A stretch of 42,809 bases of DNA from Geobacteraceae bacterium. Its GTDB lineage: Bacteria; Desulfobacterota; Desulfuromonadia; Geobacterales; Geobacteraceae. Positions 29,815 through 37,434 of this stretch are shown here, piece after piece. The stretch lies in NCBI GenBank assembly GCA_029975275.1, contig JARKPN010000037.1, forward strand, positions 1-42,809. The letters are read 5' to 3'. Each line of letters begins with the position of its first letter. Within the stretch, counting starts at the first letter, position 1. The position numbers and the translations under genes are program-made. The notes below the pieces were generated by a model that saw only the letters and a program-made list of their open reading frames with translations, did not search any database and was not told the origin of the DNA.

Positions 29815-31341
29815 ATGAAACCGGCAAAGGTCACCTGGGCGCGCGTCTGCCAGCTGTTCTTCCTGCTCCTGTTCCTGGTGCTGTTCATCCTGACCGAGTA
29901 CCGGGGGAGCGACCGGATATCACTGGCGGTAAACAGCTTCTTCAGGGCCGACCCCCTGGTGGCGCTGAGTTACCTGCTGGCGGAGAAGTCGTTTACCCTG
30001 CTGCTCCTGCCGGCCGCCTTGCTGGCCCTGGCCACCCTGCTGTTCGGTCGCTTCTTCTGCGGCTGGATCTGCCCCCTCGGCACCATCCTGGACTTGGCCA
30101 CATCCCGGATCAAAAAAAGCGCGCCGCTCCGTTTCCTGCAAGGCAACGTCAAATACTGGCTGCTGTTCCCCATCCTGTCGGCAGCTCTGTTCAACATAAA
30201 CCTCGCCGGACTGCTCGACCCGATCGCCATCCTGCTGAGGGCGCTCACTCTTGCCGTCTACCCGGTTTTCGGCGACAGCGTGCGAAGCGTGTGGGCCGGT
30301 CTCTACCGGCTGCTGGGGGAGGGGAGGGATGTGCTCGCCCCGGGCTATGCCCTGCTGCGGGATAATCTCCTGCCGTTCCGTGAGACCTTCTATCCGCTCG
30401 CCTTTCTCTCGCTCTTCCTCTTCGCCGTCATCCTCTTCCTGGAGCGTTTCGAGAGCCGGGCCTGGTGCCGGAGACTCTGTCCGTTGGGGACCCTGCTGGG
30501 CCTGCTGGGGCGATTCTCCCCGTTCCAACGCGTGCCGTCCTCCCTCTGCGCCGACTGCGCCGATTGCCGCGAGCTCTGCCCCACCTCCTTCGACCGGGAG
30601 ATCCTGCAACAGGACGAGTGCATCCGCTGCATGGCGTGCAGCCTGCGCTGCCGTTTCAGCAGGGCCGGGTTCCTTTTCGCCGGACCCGGCGCGGATGGGC
30701 CGTACCTCCCCGGGCGCCGGGTGTTCCTGGGCGGGCTCGTGTCCGGGTTCCTGCTGGCCAGGCTGTTCCGCTTCCGCGCTCCGGAAGCACGGGCCCGCCT
30801 GCTCCGGCCGCCGGGGGTCAGGGACGAAGAGGAGTTCCTGAAGAAGTGCGTCAGATGCGGGGAGTGCATGAAGGTCTGCCTCAGGAACGCACTGTATCCG
30901 GCCCTGTTCCAGGCCGGCGTTGAGGGAATGTTCACCCCTCTCCTGGTGCCGAGGCTGGGCTACTGCGAGTACAACTGCACCCTGTGCGGCCAGGTCTGTC
31001 CCACCGGCGCCATCCCCGACCTGCCGGTCCGGGAAAAGAGGCTGGAGGTGATAGGGAAGGCGGTCTTCGACCGGAACCATTGCCTTCCGTTCGCCAATCG
31101 TGTCAATTGCATCGTCTGCGAGGAGCACTGCCCCATACCGCGCAAGGCCATCCGCGCCGAGGAAGAGAGAGTGCTCGACGCCGCCGGAAATCCCTTTGTG
31201 CTCCGCAAGCCTTACGTCGTGGACGAACTGTGCAACGGCTGCGGCATCTGCGAGCAGGTCTGTCCCCTGGAGGGCAAGTCGGGGATCGAGGTGTTCGGCG
31301 TGAAGCACCGTACTCCACTCCTGGAGGAGCCGCCGGTTTGA
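29815..31341 (+). CDS. NapH-NapG-like polyferredoxin fusion (quinol-linked 4Fe-4S membrane protein)
   Basis: 508 residues. The NapH-like half (about 1-290) has several transmembrane helices, two CxxxCP motifs (FFCGWICPLG and WCRRLCPLG) and two 4Fe-4S motifs (CADCADCRELCP and CIRCMACSLRC). A twin-arginine-like hydrophobic segment follows (GRRVFLGGLVSGFLLARLF, about 302-320). Next comes a NapG-like half: LLRPPGVRDEEEFLKKCVRCGECMKVC and three further clusters (CEYNCTLCGQVC, NCIVCEEHCP, CNGCGICEQVC). In nitrate-reducing bacteria NapH and NapG are separate and pass electrons from menaquinol to the periplasm. Here the NapG export signal appears to have become an internal membrane span. GAAGGGT precedes the ATG. 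No napA in the window; placed before the cytochrome complex, it may supply or take up electrons for it (inference). Confidence 0.9.
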   Translation: MKPAKVTWARVCQLFFLLLFLVLFILTEYRGSDRISLAVNSFFRADPLVALSYLLAEKSFTLLLLPAALLALATLLFGRFFCGWICPLGTILDLATSRIKKSAPLRFLQGNVKYWLLFPILSAALFNINLAGLLDPIAILLRALTLAVYPVFGDSVRSVWAGLYRLLGEGRDVLAPGYALLRDNLLPFRETFYPLAFLSLFLFAVILFLERFESRAWCRRLCPLGTLLGLLGRFSPFQRVPSSLCADCADCRELCPTSFDREILQQDECIRCMACSLRCRFSRAGFLFAGPGADGPYLPGRRVFLGGLVSGFLLARLFRFRAPEARARLLRPPGVRDEEEFLKKCVRCGECMKVCLRNALYPALFQAGVEGMFTPLLVPRLGYCEYNCTLCGQVCPTGAIPDLPVREKRLEVIGKAVFDRNHCLPFANRVNCIVCEEHCPIPRKAIRAEEERVLDAAGNPFVLRKPYVVDELCNGCGICEQVCPLEGKSGIEVFGVKHRTPLLEEPPV

Positions 31342-31424
31342 CAGTCACCCCCTTGCTGCTATCATGGATAGCACCGATGCGGGTTTGTCCGCCCGTCATC
31401 TAACCGATCTCCCGGGTGTGCGGA

Positions 31425-31940
31425 ATGAAGAAATCGTGGCTCATTGCCGGTTTGCTGGTCGCGGTACTGGCCGTCTGCGGCGGCCTGGCGCTCCTGTATC
31501 ACCTCCCCCTGGACCTCAGGGATCGATCCCCGAGGCAGCCCCTTGCCTTCAGCCACAAGGTCCATGCCGGTGACAACGGCATCCACTGCCTGTTCTGCCA
31601 TCGCGCGGCCCCGGGCTCGCCGGTCGCCGGCATCCCGCCGGTGTCTGCCTGCCGTTCCTGCCACCTGTACATCTCTCCCGACGCTCCCGAGATCGTCAGG
31701 TTGATGACGTACTGGGACGGGCGGGAGCCGATCCCCTGGGTCAGGGTCTACAGCGTGCCGGACCACGTCTATTTCCCCCACATGATGCATGTCCGGGCCG
31801 GGCTGGATTGCGGGCAATGCCACGGAGGGGTCGCTGCCATGGACCGGATTACCCGATACGCCAACCTCAAGATGGGGTGGTGCATGGAGTGTCATAGACG
31901 GAGCAGGGCAAGTATCGATTGCTGGACGTGTCACAAATAA
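31425..31940 (+). CDS. Pentahaem c-type cytochrome (ActA-like subunit)
   Basis: 171 residues. An uncleaved N-terminal anchor (LIAGLLVAVLAVCGGLALLYH) puts the domain in the periplasm. Five haem-binding CxxCH motifs: CLFCH, CRSCH, CGQCH, CMECH and CWTCH. The FSHKVHAGDNGIHC and FPHMMHVRAGLDC segments, with histidines ahead of each motif, are typical of class III/c7-like bis-His cytochromes. ActA of alternative complex III is likewise a membrane-anchored pentahaem protein. The ATG at 31425 gives the expected signal; a GTG nine bases earlier is open too. The ribosome-binding site is weak. The next gene starts 10 bases later. Confidence 0.93.
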   Translation: MKKSWLIAGLLVAVLAVCGGLALLYHLPLDLRDRSPRQPLAFSHKVHAGDNGIHCLFCHRAAPGSPVAGIPPVSACRSCHLYISPDAPEIVRLMTYWDGREPIPWVRVYSVPDHVYFPHMMHVRAGLDCGQCHGGVAAMDRITRYANLKMGWCMECHRRSRASIDCWTCHK

Positions 31941-31950
31941 TGGAGTCCCC

Positions 31951-34149
31951 ATGAAGCGGCGAACCTTTCTGCAGCTTACCGGCATGATTACCGCAAGCGC
32001 CTGGCTTTCCGGGTGCCGGCAGGGGAACGAGCGGCTGATCCCCTACCTGGTCCCACCCGACGAGGGGGTGACGCCGGGCCGGGCAGAATACTACGCGAGC
32101 TCCTGCCGTTCCTGCCCGGCCGGTTGCGGCATCCTGGTCCGGGTGTCGGAAGGGAGGGCGAAAAAGATCGAGGGAAACCCCCTCCATCCGGTCAACCGGG
32201 GGAAACTGTGCGCCAGGGGGCAGTCCGCACTGCAGGAGCTCTACCATCCCGACCGCGTGACACGGCCCCTCAGGCGTACCGGCCCCCGCGGCTCGGGGAA
32301 ATTCACCGGCATCTCATGGGAAGAGGGCCTGTCCCTCCTCACCTCGGACCTTGCGGGTTTGCTCCGGCACGGGACCGGGGATCGCCTGGCCCTGATCACC
32401 CCGGAACTGCGGGGTACCCTGGCGGAGTTGACCGCGGGTTTCATGCGTTCCTTCGGCTCGTCCCGACGGCTCGCCTTCGAGCTCCTTTCGCCCGACTGGC
32501 TGAGCGAGGCCAACCGCCGCGGCTACGGCCTTGCGGACCTCCCCTGGTACGATATTGCCGAGACCCGCTACCTGCTCAGCTTCGGGGCGGATTTCGTGGA
32601 AAGCCACCTGTCGCCGGTCCAGTACGGTAATGCCTTCGGACGGATGCGACAGGGGCGGAATACGGTACGTGGTCACTTCACCTACGTAGGGGGGCGAATG
32701 TCACTGACCGGCGCATCGGCGGACCGCTGGCTGCCGGCCCGGCCCGGAAGCGAAGGGGTGCTGGCGCTCGGCATGGCCCGGCTGATCCTGGCCGAGTCTC
32801 TGTTCGACCGGGATGCCCTGGCCGCGAATGGGGTACAGGCCGAGCAGCTGCTGCGCCGGCTCGACGGATATCAACTCCCGCGCGTGGCCGAGCTGACCGG
32901 CCTGCCGCGGCATGTCGTCGCGGAAGTGGCCAGGGAGTTCGCCGCCACCCGTCCGTCCCTGGCCATGGCCGGAGAGTCGGTCGCATTCCAGAGCAACGGC
33001 AGGGAATCTGTCCGGGCGGTGCAGTTGCTGAACCTTCTGGCCGGAAACCTGAACCGGCCCGGCGGGGTCTACCCGTCCACCGGACCGGTAAACGGCGGCG
33101 CAGGCTCACTGGCGGAGCTCCTTTCACTGATCGGCGACATGGACTCCGGTCGTATCCGGACGGCGCTGATCTACGGTAATCCGGTTCATTCCGTCCCCCC
33201 CTCGACCGGCTTCCGGCAGGCCCTGCGCAAGGTTCCGTTTATCGTCAGTTTTTCACCGATCCTGGACGACACAGCCCTTGAGGCCGACCTGGTCCTTCCG
33301 GACCATGCGGCCCTGGAGAGCTGGGGGGACGTTGTCCCCCTTGCCGGCGCCCGACGGGAGGTGGTCGGCCTGATGCAGCCGGTGGTGGCGCCGCTTCACG
33401 ACACCCGCCCGTTTCCCGAGGTGCTGATGGCGGTGGCCAGGGGACTGGGAGGAGGACCCGCGGCCGCGTTCCCCTACCAGTCCTGGCCGGAGATGCTGAA
33501 GGGCTCAACGGCGAGACGTATGGGACTCCCGGCCGACGAGAATTTTGAAGGGGTGTGGGCGGGACTCCTCCAGAGGGGCGGGATGTTTGAAACCGGGAGC
33601 GGCCCGACAGAGACGTATCGCCCGGTCTTCGGACCGGAGCCGCCGCAACCCGCGCCTCCCCGCTTTGCCGGAGCCACCGGGGACTATCCCCTGCATCTCC
33701 AGGTATACCCATCCACCGCCTTCCATGACGGCCGGGGCGCGGCCCTCCCCTGGCTGCAGCAGCTCCCTGACCCCCTGACCACGGTGGTCTGGGGGAGCTG
33801 GGTAGAGATCAACCCCAGAACGGCCGCCGGCCTGGGAATCAGGCAGGGCGACCTGGTGGAGGTGACCTCTCCCCGGGGCTCGTTGCGCGTTCCGGCGGTG
33901 ATCTATCCCGGCATCCGTCCCGACATGGTCGCCATCCCTCTGGGCCAGGGACACCGGGGCATGGGGCGCTATGCACAGGGGAGGGGGGTGAACCCCCTGG
34001 AGCTGGTGGAGCTGCTCAGGGAGGGGGAAGAGCCGCTGCCCGCCTGGAACGCCACCCGGGTGCGGGTGACCAGGGTCTCCGGCAGGGGGGAACTGGTGAC
34101 GGCCGGGCATCCCGAGGGGAGTTACAGGAGCGATCTGGTAGGGATATGA
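31951..34149 (+). CDS. Molybdopterin-oxidoreductase-like subunit (ActB1-like)
   Basis: 732 residues. The N-terminus has a Tat motif (KRRTFLQLTG) followed by a lipobox-like WLSGC at residue 22, so it is probably exported folded and lipid-anchored. A 4Fe-4S motif follows (CRSCPAGCGILVRV...GKLCARGQ). The large central part and the C-terminal cofactor-binding barrel (ITDLVEVTS-type region near 620-690) are those of the polysulfide/tetrathionate reductase family. At the expected metal-ligand position it reads LSEANRRG where PsrA-type enzymes have a cysteine, so the metal cofactor may be absent, as in ActB of alternative complex III. Unlike many ActB proteins the ferredoxin part is a separate gene next door. 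GGAG 5 nt before the ATG; the open frame extends upstream into the cytochrome gene but that is not used. Confidence 0.9.
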   Translation: MKRRTFLQLTGMITASAWLSGCRQGNERLIPYLVPPDEGVTPGRAEYYASSCRSCPAGCGILVRVSEGRAKKIEGNPLHPVNRGKLCARGQSALQELYHPDRVTRPLRRTGPRGSGKFTGISWEEGLSLLTSDLAGLLRHGTGDRLALITPELRGTLAELTAGFMRSFGSSRRLAFELLSPDWLSEANRRGYGLADLPWYDIAETRYLLSFGADFVESHLSPVQYGNAFGRMRQGRNTVRGHFTYVGGRMSLTGASADRWLPARPGSEGVLALGMARLILAESLFDRDALAANGVQAEQLLRRLDGYQLPRVAELTGLPRHVVAEVAREFAATRPSLAMAGESVAFQSNGRESVRAVQLLNLLAGNLNRPGGVYPSTGPVNGGAGSLAELLSLIGDMDSGRIRTALIYGNPVHSVPPSTGFRQALRKVPFIVSFSPILDDTALEADLVLPDHAALESWGDVVPLAGARREVVGLMQPVVAPLHDTRPFPEVLMAVARGLGGGPAAAFPYQSWPEMLKGSTARRMGLPADENFEGVWAGLLQRGGMFETGSGPTETYRPVFGPEPPQPAPPRFAGATGDYPLHLQVYPSTAFHDGRGAALPWLQQLPDPLTTVVWGSWVEINPRTAAGLGIRQGDLVEVTSPRGSLRVPAVIYPGIRPDMVAIPLGQGHRGMGRYAQGRGVNPLELVELLREGEEPLPAWNATRVRVTRVSGRGELVTAGHPEGSYRSDLVGI

Positions 34150-34150
34150 C

Positions 34151-34864
34151 ATGAAAAAACTGACCAGTCCGTACACGTGGGGAATGGTGATCGACCTGGA
34201 CCGCTGCACCGGCTGCGGGGCCTGCGTGGTGGCCTGCCAGGCGGAAAACAACGTTGCCGTCTGCGGTAAGAAGGAGATCGCGGAGGGGCGCAACATGCAC
34301 TGGCTGCGCATCGAGCGCTTCTGGGTGGGGGAGTACCCGGACGTACGGGTTCGTTTCCTGCCGGTACTCTGCCAGCACTGCAAGGACGCCCCCTGCGAGC
34401 CGGTCTGCCCGGTCTACGCCAGCTACCATAACCCCGACGGACTGAACGGACAGGTCTACAACCGCTGCGTGGGCACCCGCTACTGCGGCAACAACTGCCC
34501 CTACGCGGTCAGGGTATTCAACTTCTACAGCCACGAATGGCCGCCGCCGCTGGACAACCAGCTGAGCCCGGACATCACGGTACGCAGCAGGGGGGTCATG
34601 GAAAAGTGCACCTTCTGCGTCCAGCGCATCCGAAGGGCAAAGGAGGAGGCCGGGGGAGAGGGGAGGATGATCCGGGACGGCGAGGTTCAGCCGGCCTGCG
34701 CCCAGACCTGTCCGAGCGAAGCCCTGGTATTCGGCAACCTGGCCGATCCCAAGAGCAGGGTGGCCCGGCTGACGCGCAGCCCCCGGAGTTTCAAACTGCT
34801 GGAGGACCTGGGTACCCATCCGTCGGTTACCTACCTCAAGGGGGGAGGACGGGAGCATGTCTGA
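34151..34864 (+). CDS. Four-cluster 4Fe-4S ferredoxin subunit (ActB2/PsrB-like)
   Basis: 237 residues, no signal peptide, normal for partners exported together with a Tat subunit. Four cysteine motif groups bind 4Fe-4S clusters: CTGCGACVVAC, CQHCKDAPCEPVCP, CVGTRYCGNNCPY and CTFCVQRI...CAQTCP. The closing LGTHPSVTYL is common in this family. It would form the electron wire between the molybdopterin-like subunit, the NrfD membrane subunit and the cytochromes. One base separates it from the previous stop, and its own stop overlaps the next start by 8 bases, so translation is tightly coupled. Confidence 0.95.
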   Translation: MKKLTSPYTWGMVIDLDRCTGCGACVVACQAENNVAVCGKKEIAEGRNMHWLRIERFWVGEYPDVRVRFLPVLCQHCKDAPCEPVCPVYASYHNPDGLNGQVYNRCVGTRYCGNNCPYAVRVFNFYSHEWPPPLDNQLSPDITVRSRGVMEKCTFCVQRIRRAKEEAGGEGRMIRDGEVQPACAQTCPSEALVFGNLADPKSRVARLTRSPRSFKLLEDLGTHPSVTYLKGGGREHV

Positions 34865-36248
34865 GTTTTCCGGGCAGACACACGGGGATACCCCGGCCGC
34901 CAAAAGCGCCGCGCGATTGAACGACGAGATGCTCTCCTCCATGGCCCCGCCGACCTGGCGCTGGTACGCCCTGGCGTTTGTTCTCGGGGCGGTGGTGGCC
35001 TGGGGGCTCTACGCCTTCAGTTATATGGTGGCCACCGACATGAGCTGCACCGGTCTGAACCGCCCGGTCATGTGGGGGCTCTTCATCGTCAGCTTCGTTT
35101 TCTGGGTCGGCCTGTCCCATTCCGGGACCATGGTGTCGGCCATCCTGCGGCTCTCCAGGGCCGAGTGGCGCCGACCGATTCTGCGGGCCGCCGAGGCCAT
35201 GACGGTGTTCAGCATCACCGTGGCCGGCCTGTTCCCAATCATCCACCTGGGCCGCAACTGGACCTTCTACTATCTGATCCCCTATCCCAACCAGCGGGGA
35301 CTGTGGCCCAATTTCCGCTCGGCGCTGCTGTGGGATGCGGTGGCGATCACCACCTACATAATCGGCAGCACCCTGTTTCTCTACCTGGGGATGCTTCCCG
35401 ACCTGGCTATTGCCCGGGATCGCTCCAGCGGCTGGCGCAGGAGGGTTTACGCCGTGCTGGCAATGGGGTGGCGCGGCAGCGCCCACGAGTGGTCGGTCTA
35501 TCGGAAGGCCTCGACCCTGATGGCGGCCCTGATCATCCCGGTGGCGGTCTCGGTCCACTCCATCGTAGCCTTCGACTTCGCCGTCACCCTGGTGCCCGGC
35601 TGGCACAGCACCATCTTTCCCCCCTACTTCGTCATCGGCGCCATCAATTCCGGCGTAGCCGCGGTTATCACGCTGATGATTGTCATCCGCAAGGCCTTCC
35701 GTCTGGAGGAGTACCTGACCCCGCAACACTTCGACAACATGGGAAAGCTGCTGCTGGTAATCTCTCTGCTCTGGTCCTATGCCTATTTCGTGGAGGTCAA
35801 CATAACCTGGTATGCCCACGAGCCGATTGAGTGGGAGGTCTTCAGCTTTATGGCCAACAGGTACACGCCGATCCTTGCGCTGATGATTCTGGCCAACACG
35901 GTGCTCCCGATCTCCACCCTCTGCTTTAAACGTCTGCGCCGCTCCATCGGGGTGATGCTCACGGTTTCGGTGCTGATCAACGTTGCCATGTTCATCGAGC
36001 GTTACCTGATCATCGTGCCGACGCTCTCCCGCAAGAACATGCCCTTCATGTGGGGGAGCTACTTTCCCTCCTGGGTGGAGATCTCGATCGCCGTGGCGGC
36101 CTTTGCCGGATTCGGCCTCCTCTACCTGCTGTTCGCCAAGTGGTTCCCCATCATGGCGGTGGCCGACGTGCGGGAGCTGAAGGAGAGGGAAGCCGAGGTG
36201 CGGCTTGGACGTGCAAAGCTGCCGGCTGATGTCAAGGATGAATTATGA
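34857..36248 (+). CDS. NrfD/ActC-like quinol-interacting membrane subunit
   Basis: 463 residues with about ten transmembrane helices and a hydrophilic N-terminus (about 30 residues). NrfD/PsrC-type elements include the TWRWYALAFVLGAVVAWGLYAFSYMVATDM opening, GLSHSGTMVSAILRL, a HLGRNWTFYYLIPYPNQRGLWPNFRS loop and HSIVAFDFAVTLVPGWHSTIFPPYFVIGAI. ActC of alternative complex III contains the quinol-oxidation site and couples to proton transfer. Overlaps the previous gene by 8 bases (ATGTCTGA). An imperfect inverted repeat starts in its last codons; the next gene begins 122 bases later. Confidence 0.94.
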   Translation: MSEFSGQTHGDTPAAKSAARLNDEMLSSMAPPTWRWYALAFVLGAVVAWGLYAFSYMVATDMSCTGLNRPVMWGLFIVSFVFWVGLSHSGTMVSAILRLSRAEWRRPILRAAEAMTVFSITVAGLFPIIHLGRNWTFYYLIPYPNQRGLWPNFRSALLWDAVAITTYIIGSTLFLYLGMLPDLAIARDRSSGWRRRVYAVLAMGWRGSAHEWSVYRKASTLMAALIIPVAVSVHSIVAFDFAVTLVPGWHSTIFPPYFVIGAINSGVAAVITLMIVIRKAFRLEEYLTPQHFDNMGKLLLVISLLWSYAYFVEVNITWYAHEPIEWEVFSFMANRYTPILALMILANTVLPISTLCFKRLRRSIGVMLTVSVLINVAMFIERYLIIVPTLSRKNMPFMWGSYFPSWVEISIAVAAFAGFGLLYLLFAKWFPIMAVADVRELKEREAEVRLGRAKLPADVKDEL

Positions 36249-36358
36249 AGTATGAAGGAAAGGCTGATGGCGGGGAAGTTCGACCGAAGGATGATGTTTC
36301 ATGTCTTTGCTCAAGGTTTGTCAGTTTATTGGTTTCAAGGTTTTTTCATAATTCGTCC
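36237..36358. repeat. Imperfect inverted repeat in the actC-actD gap
   Basis: GGATGAATTATGAA (36237-36250), which includes the actC-like stop codon, matches the reverse complement of TTCATAATTCGTCC (36345-36358) at 13 of 14 bases. About 94 bases lie between, with no gene. It could fold in the mRNA and alter expression of the downstream genes. Confidence 0.5.
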
Positions 36359-36370
36359 TGAAGGTGTGTT

Positions 36371-36880
36371 ATGGAAACTCTCGGTATATTCAACGATGTC
36401 GATACTGCCGCCCGGGCCGTTGAGGAGCTGATCCGGGCCGGTTTCGCGGAGGATCGGATCACTTCCCTCACCTCGGTCCCCTATCCCGACGGGGTGCTGG
36501 TGAAGCGCGAACCGCGCTCATGGTTTCGCTGGGTTTCCCTGGCTGGCGGCATTGTCGGGGCGGCGACCGGATTTCTCCTGTCCGCCGGAACCTCCTGGGT
36601 GTATCCGGTGCAGACCGGCGACAAGCCGATCATCTCGCCGTATCCGACCGGGATCATCACCTACGAGTTCGCCATGCTGTTCGCCATCATCGGCGCGATG
36701 GTGGGGATGTTCCTGGAGATGGGGCTGCCGCCCCGGGGAGGCCGGCTCTACGACCCGTCAATCTCGGACGGGTGCATCGGCGTCGAGGTGTCGGTCGCCT
36801 CTCGCGACGAGATCGGGCGGGCCGAGGAGGTCATGAAGCGGGCGGGCGCCCTCAAGACGATCTCGGAGGGGACCGTATGA
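36371..36880 (+). CDS. DUF3341 membrane subunit (ActD-like)
   Basis: 169 residues. The family layout is a short N-terminal domain (GIFNDVDTAARAVEELIRAGFAEDRITSLTSVPYPDG), two transmembrane helices (about 57-80 and 95-118) and a short tail ending with EEVMKRAGALKTISEG. DUF3341 is almost always found in alternative complex III, where ActD has two membrane helices beside ActC. This is therefore the gene that most strongly ties the operon to that family. Its TGA overlaps the ATG of the next gene (36877-36880). There is a purine-rich GAAGG before the ATG. Confidence 0.95.
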   Translation: METLGIFNDVDTAARAVEELIRAGFAEDRITSLTSVPYPDGVLVKREPRSWFRWVSLAGGIVGAATGFLLSAGTSWVYPVQTGDKPIISPYPTGIITYEFAMLFAIIGAMVGMFLEMGLPPRGGRLYDPSISDGCIGVEVSVASRDEIGRAEEVMKRAGALKTISEGTV

Positions 36881-37332
36881 GACGCTTGAGCGGACTGCTG
36901 ATCCCGGTTGTCGTCCCCCTGCTGATGGCTGCGCTCTGGATGGACGAGCAGCCCTCCTACAAACCTTACGAGCCGCCGGTCCTCTCGTCACCGCCCGGAT
37001 CCGTGCCCATAACGGGAAAAGAGACCGTGCCGTCCGACGCCGAGTCGAAGAACCCGGTCCCCCGGAGCCGGGAATCGGCAGCCCGGGGGGAAAAACTGTT
37101 TGCCGTCAACTGCGCCATGTGCCACGGTCGGACTCTCACTGGGCCGGGTCCGGTGGGCCGGAAGCTCAATCCCCCCTCCCCGGTTCTGGATCCCCCGCTG
37201 GTGCGGAACCGGAGCGATTCACACATCTTCAGGGCGGTCACCTTCGGCTTCGGACGCATGCCCTCCTTCAGGGAAAGCCTCGCGCCCCATGAACGGTGGG
37301 ATCTGGTGAACTACCTGCGGAGCAGCGGATAG
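36877..37332 (+). CDS. Monohaem cytochrome c (ActE-like)
   Basis: 151 residues. A hydrophobic N-terminal segment (LSGLLIPVVVPLLMAALWM) serves as signal or anchor, followed by a Pro/Ser-rich linker. The cytochrome c domain (about 65-150) has one haem motif CAMCH and a methionine ligand in FGRMPSF, typical of class I cytochromes. In alternative complex III ActE is the subunit that hands electrons to the next carrier. ATGA overlap with the DUF3341 gene. Last gene of the operon; there is no ActF-like gene or cytochrome oxidase after it, only the convergent CheB-CheR-kinase gene. Confidence 0.93.
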   Translation: MRRLSGLLIPVVVPLLMAALWMDEQPSYKPYEPPVLSSPPGSVPITGKETVPSDAESKNPVPRSRESAARGEKLFAVNCAMCHGRTLTGPGPVGRKLNPPSPVLDPPLVRNRSDSHIFRAVTFGFGRMPSFRESLAPHERWDLVNYLRSSG

Positions 37333-37337
37333 AGAAA

Positions 37338-37363
37338 GCCGGCAGTGAAGCCGGTCCTTTCGT
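37338..37363 (+). terminator. Weak terminator-like hairpin after the respiratory operon
   Basis: CCGGC (37339-37343) pairs with GCCGG (37350-37354), followed by a T-rich TCCTTTCGTTT. Short stem, so low confidence. Confidence 0.35.
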
Positions 37364-37434
37364 TTCCGGCAGGCCCGTCGTCTTCCACGCAGAGTGTCGG
37401 GATGCGTTCTTGCCGCTGAACACCGGTATCCACG

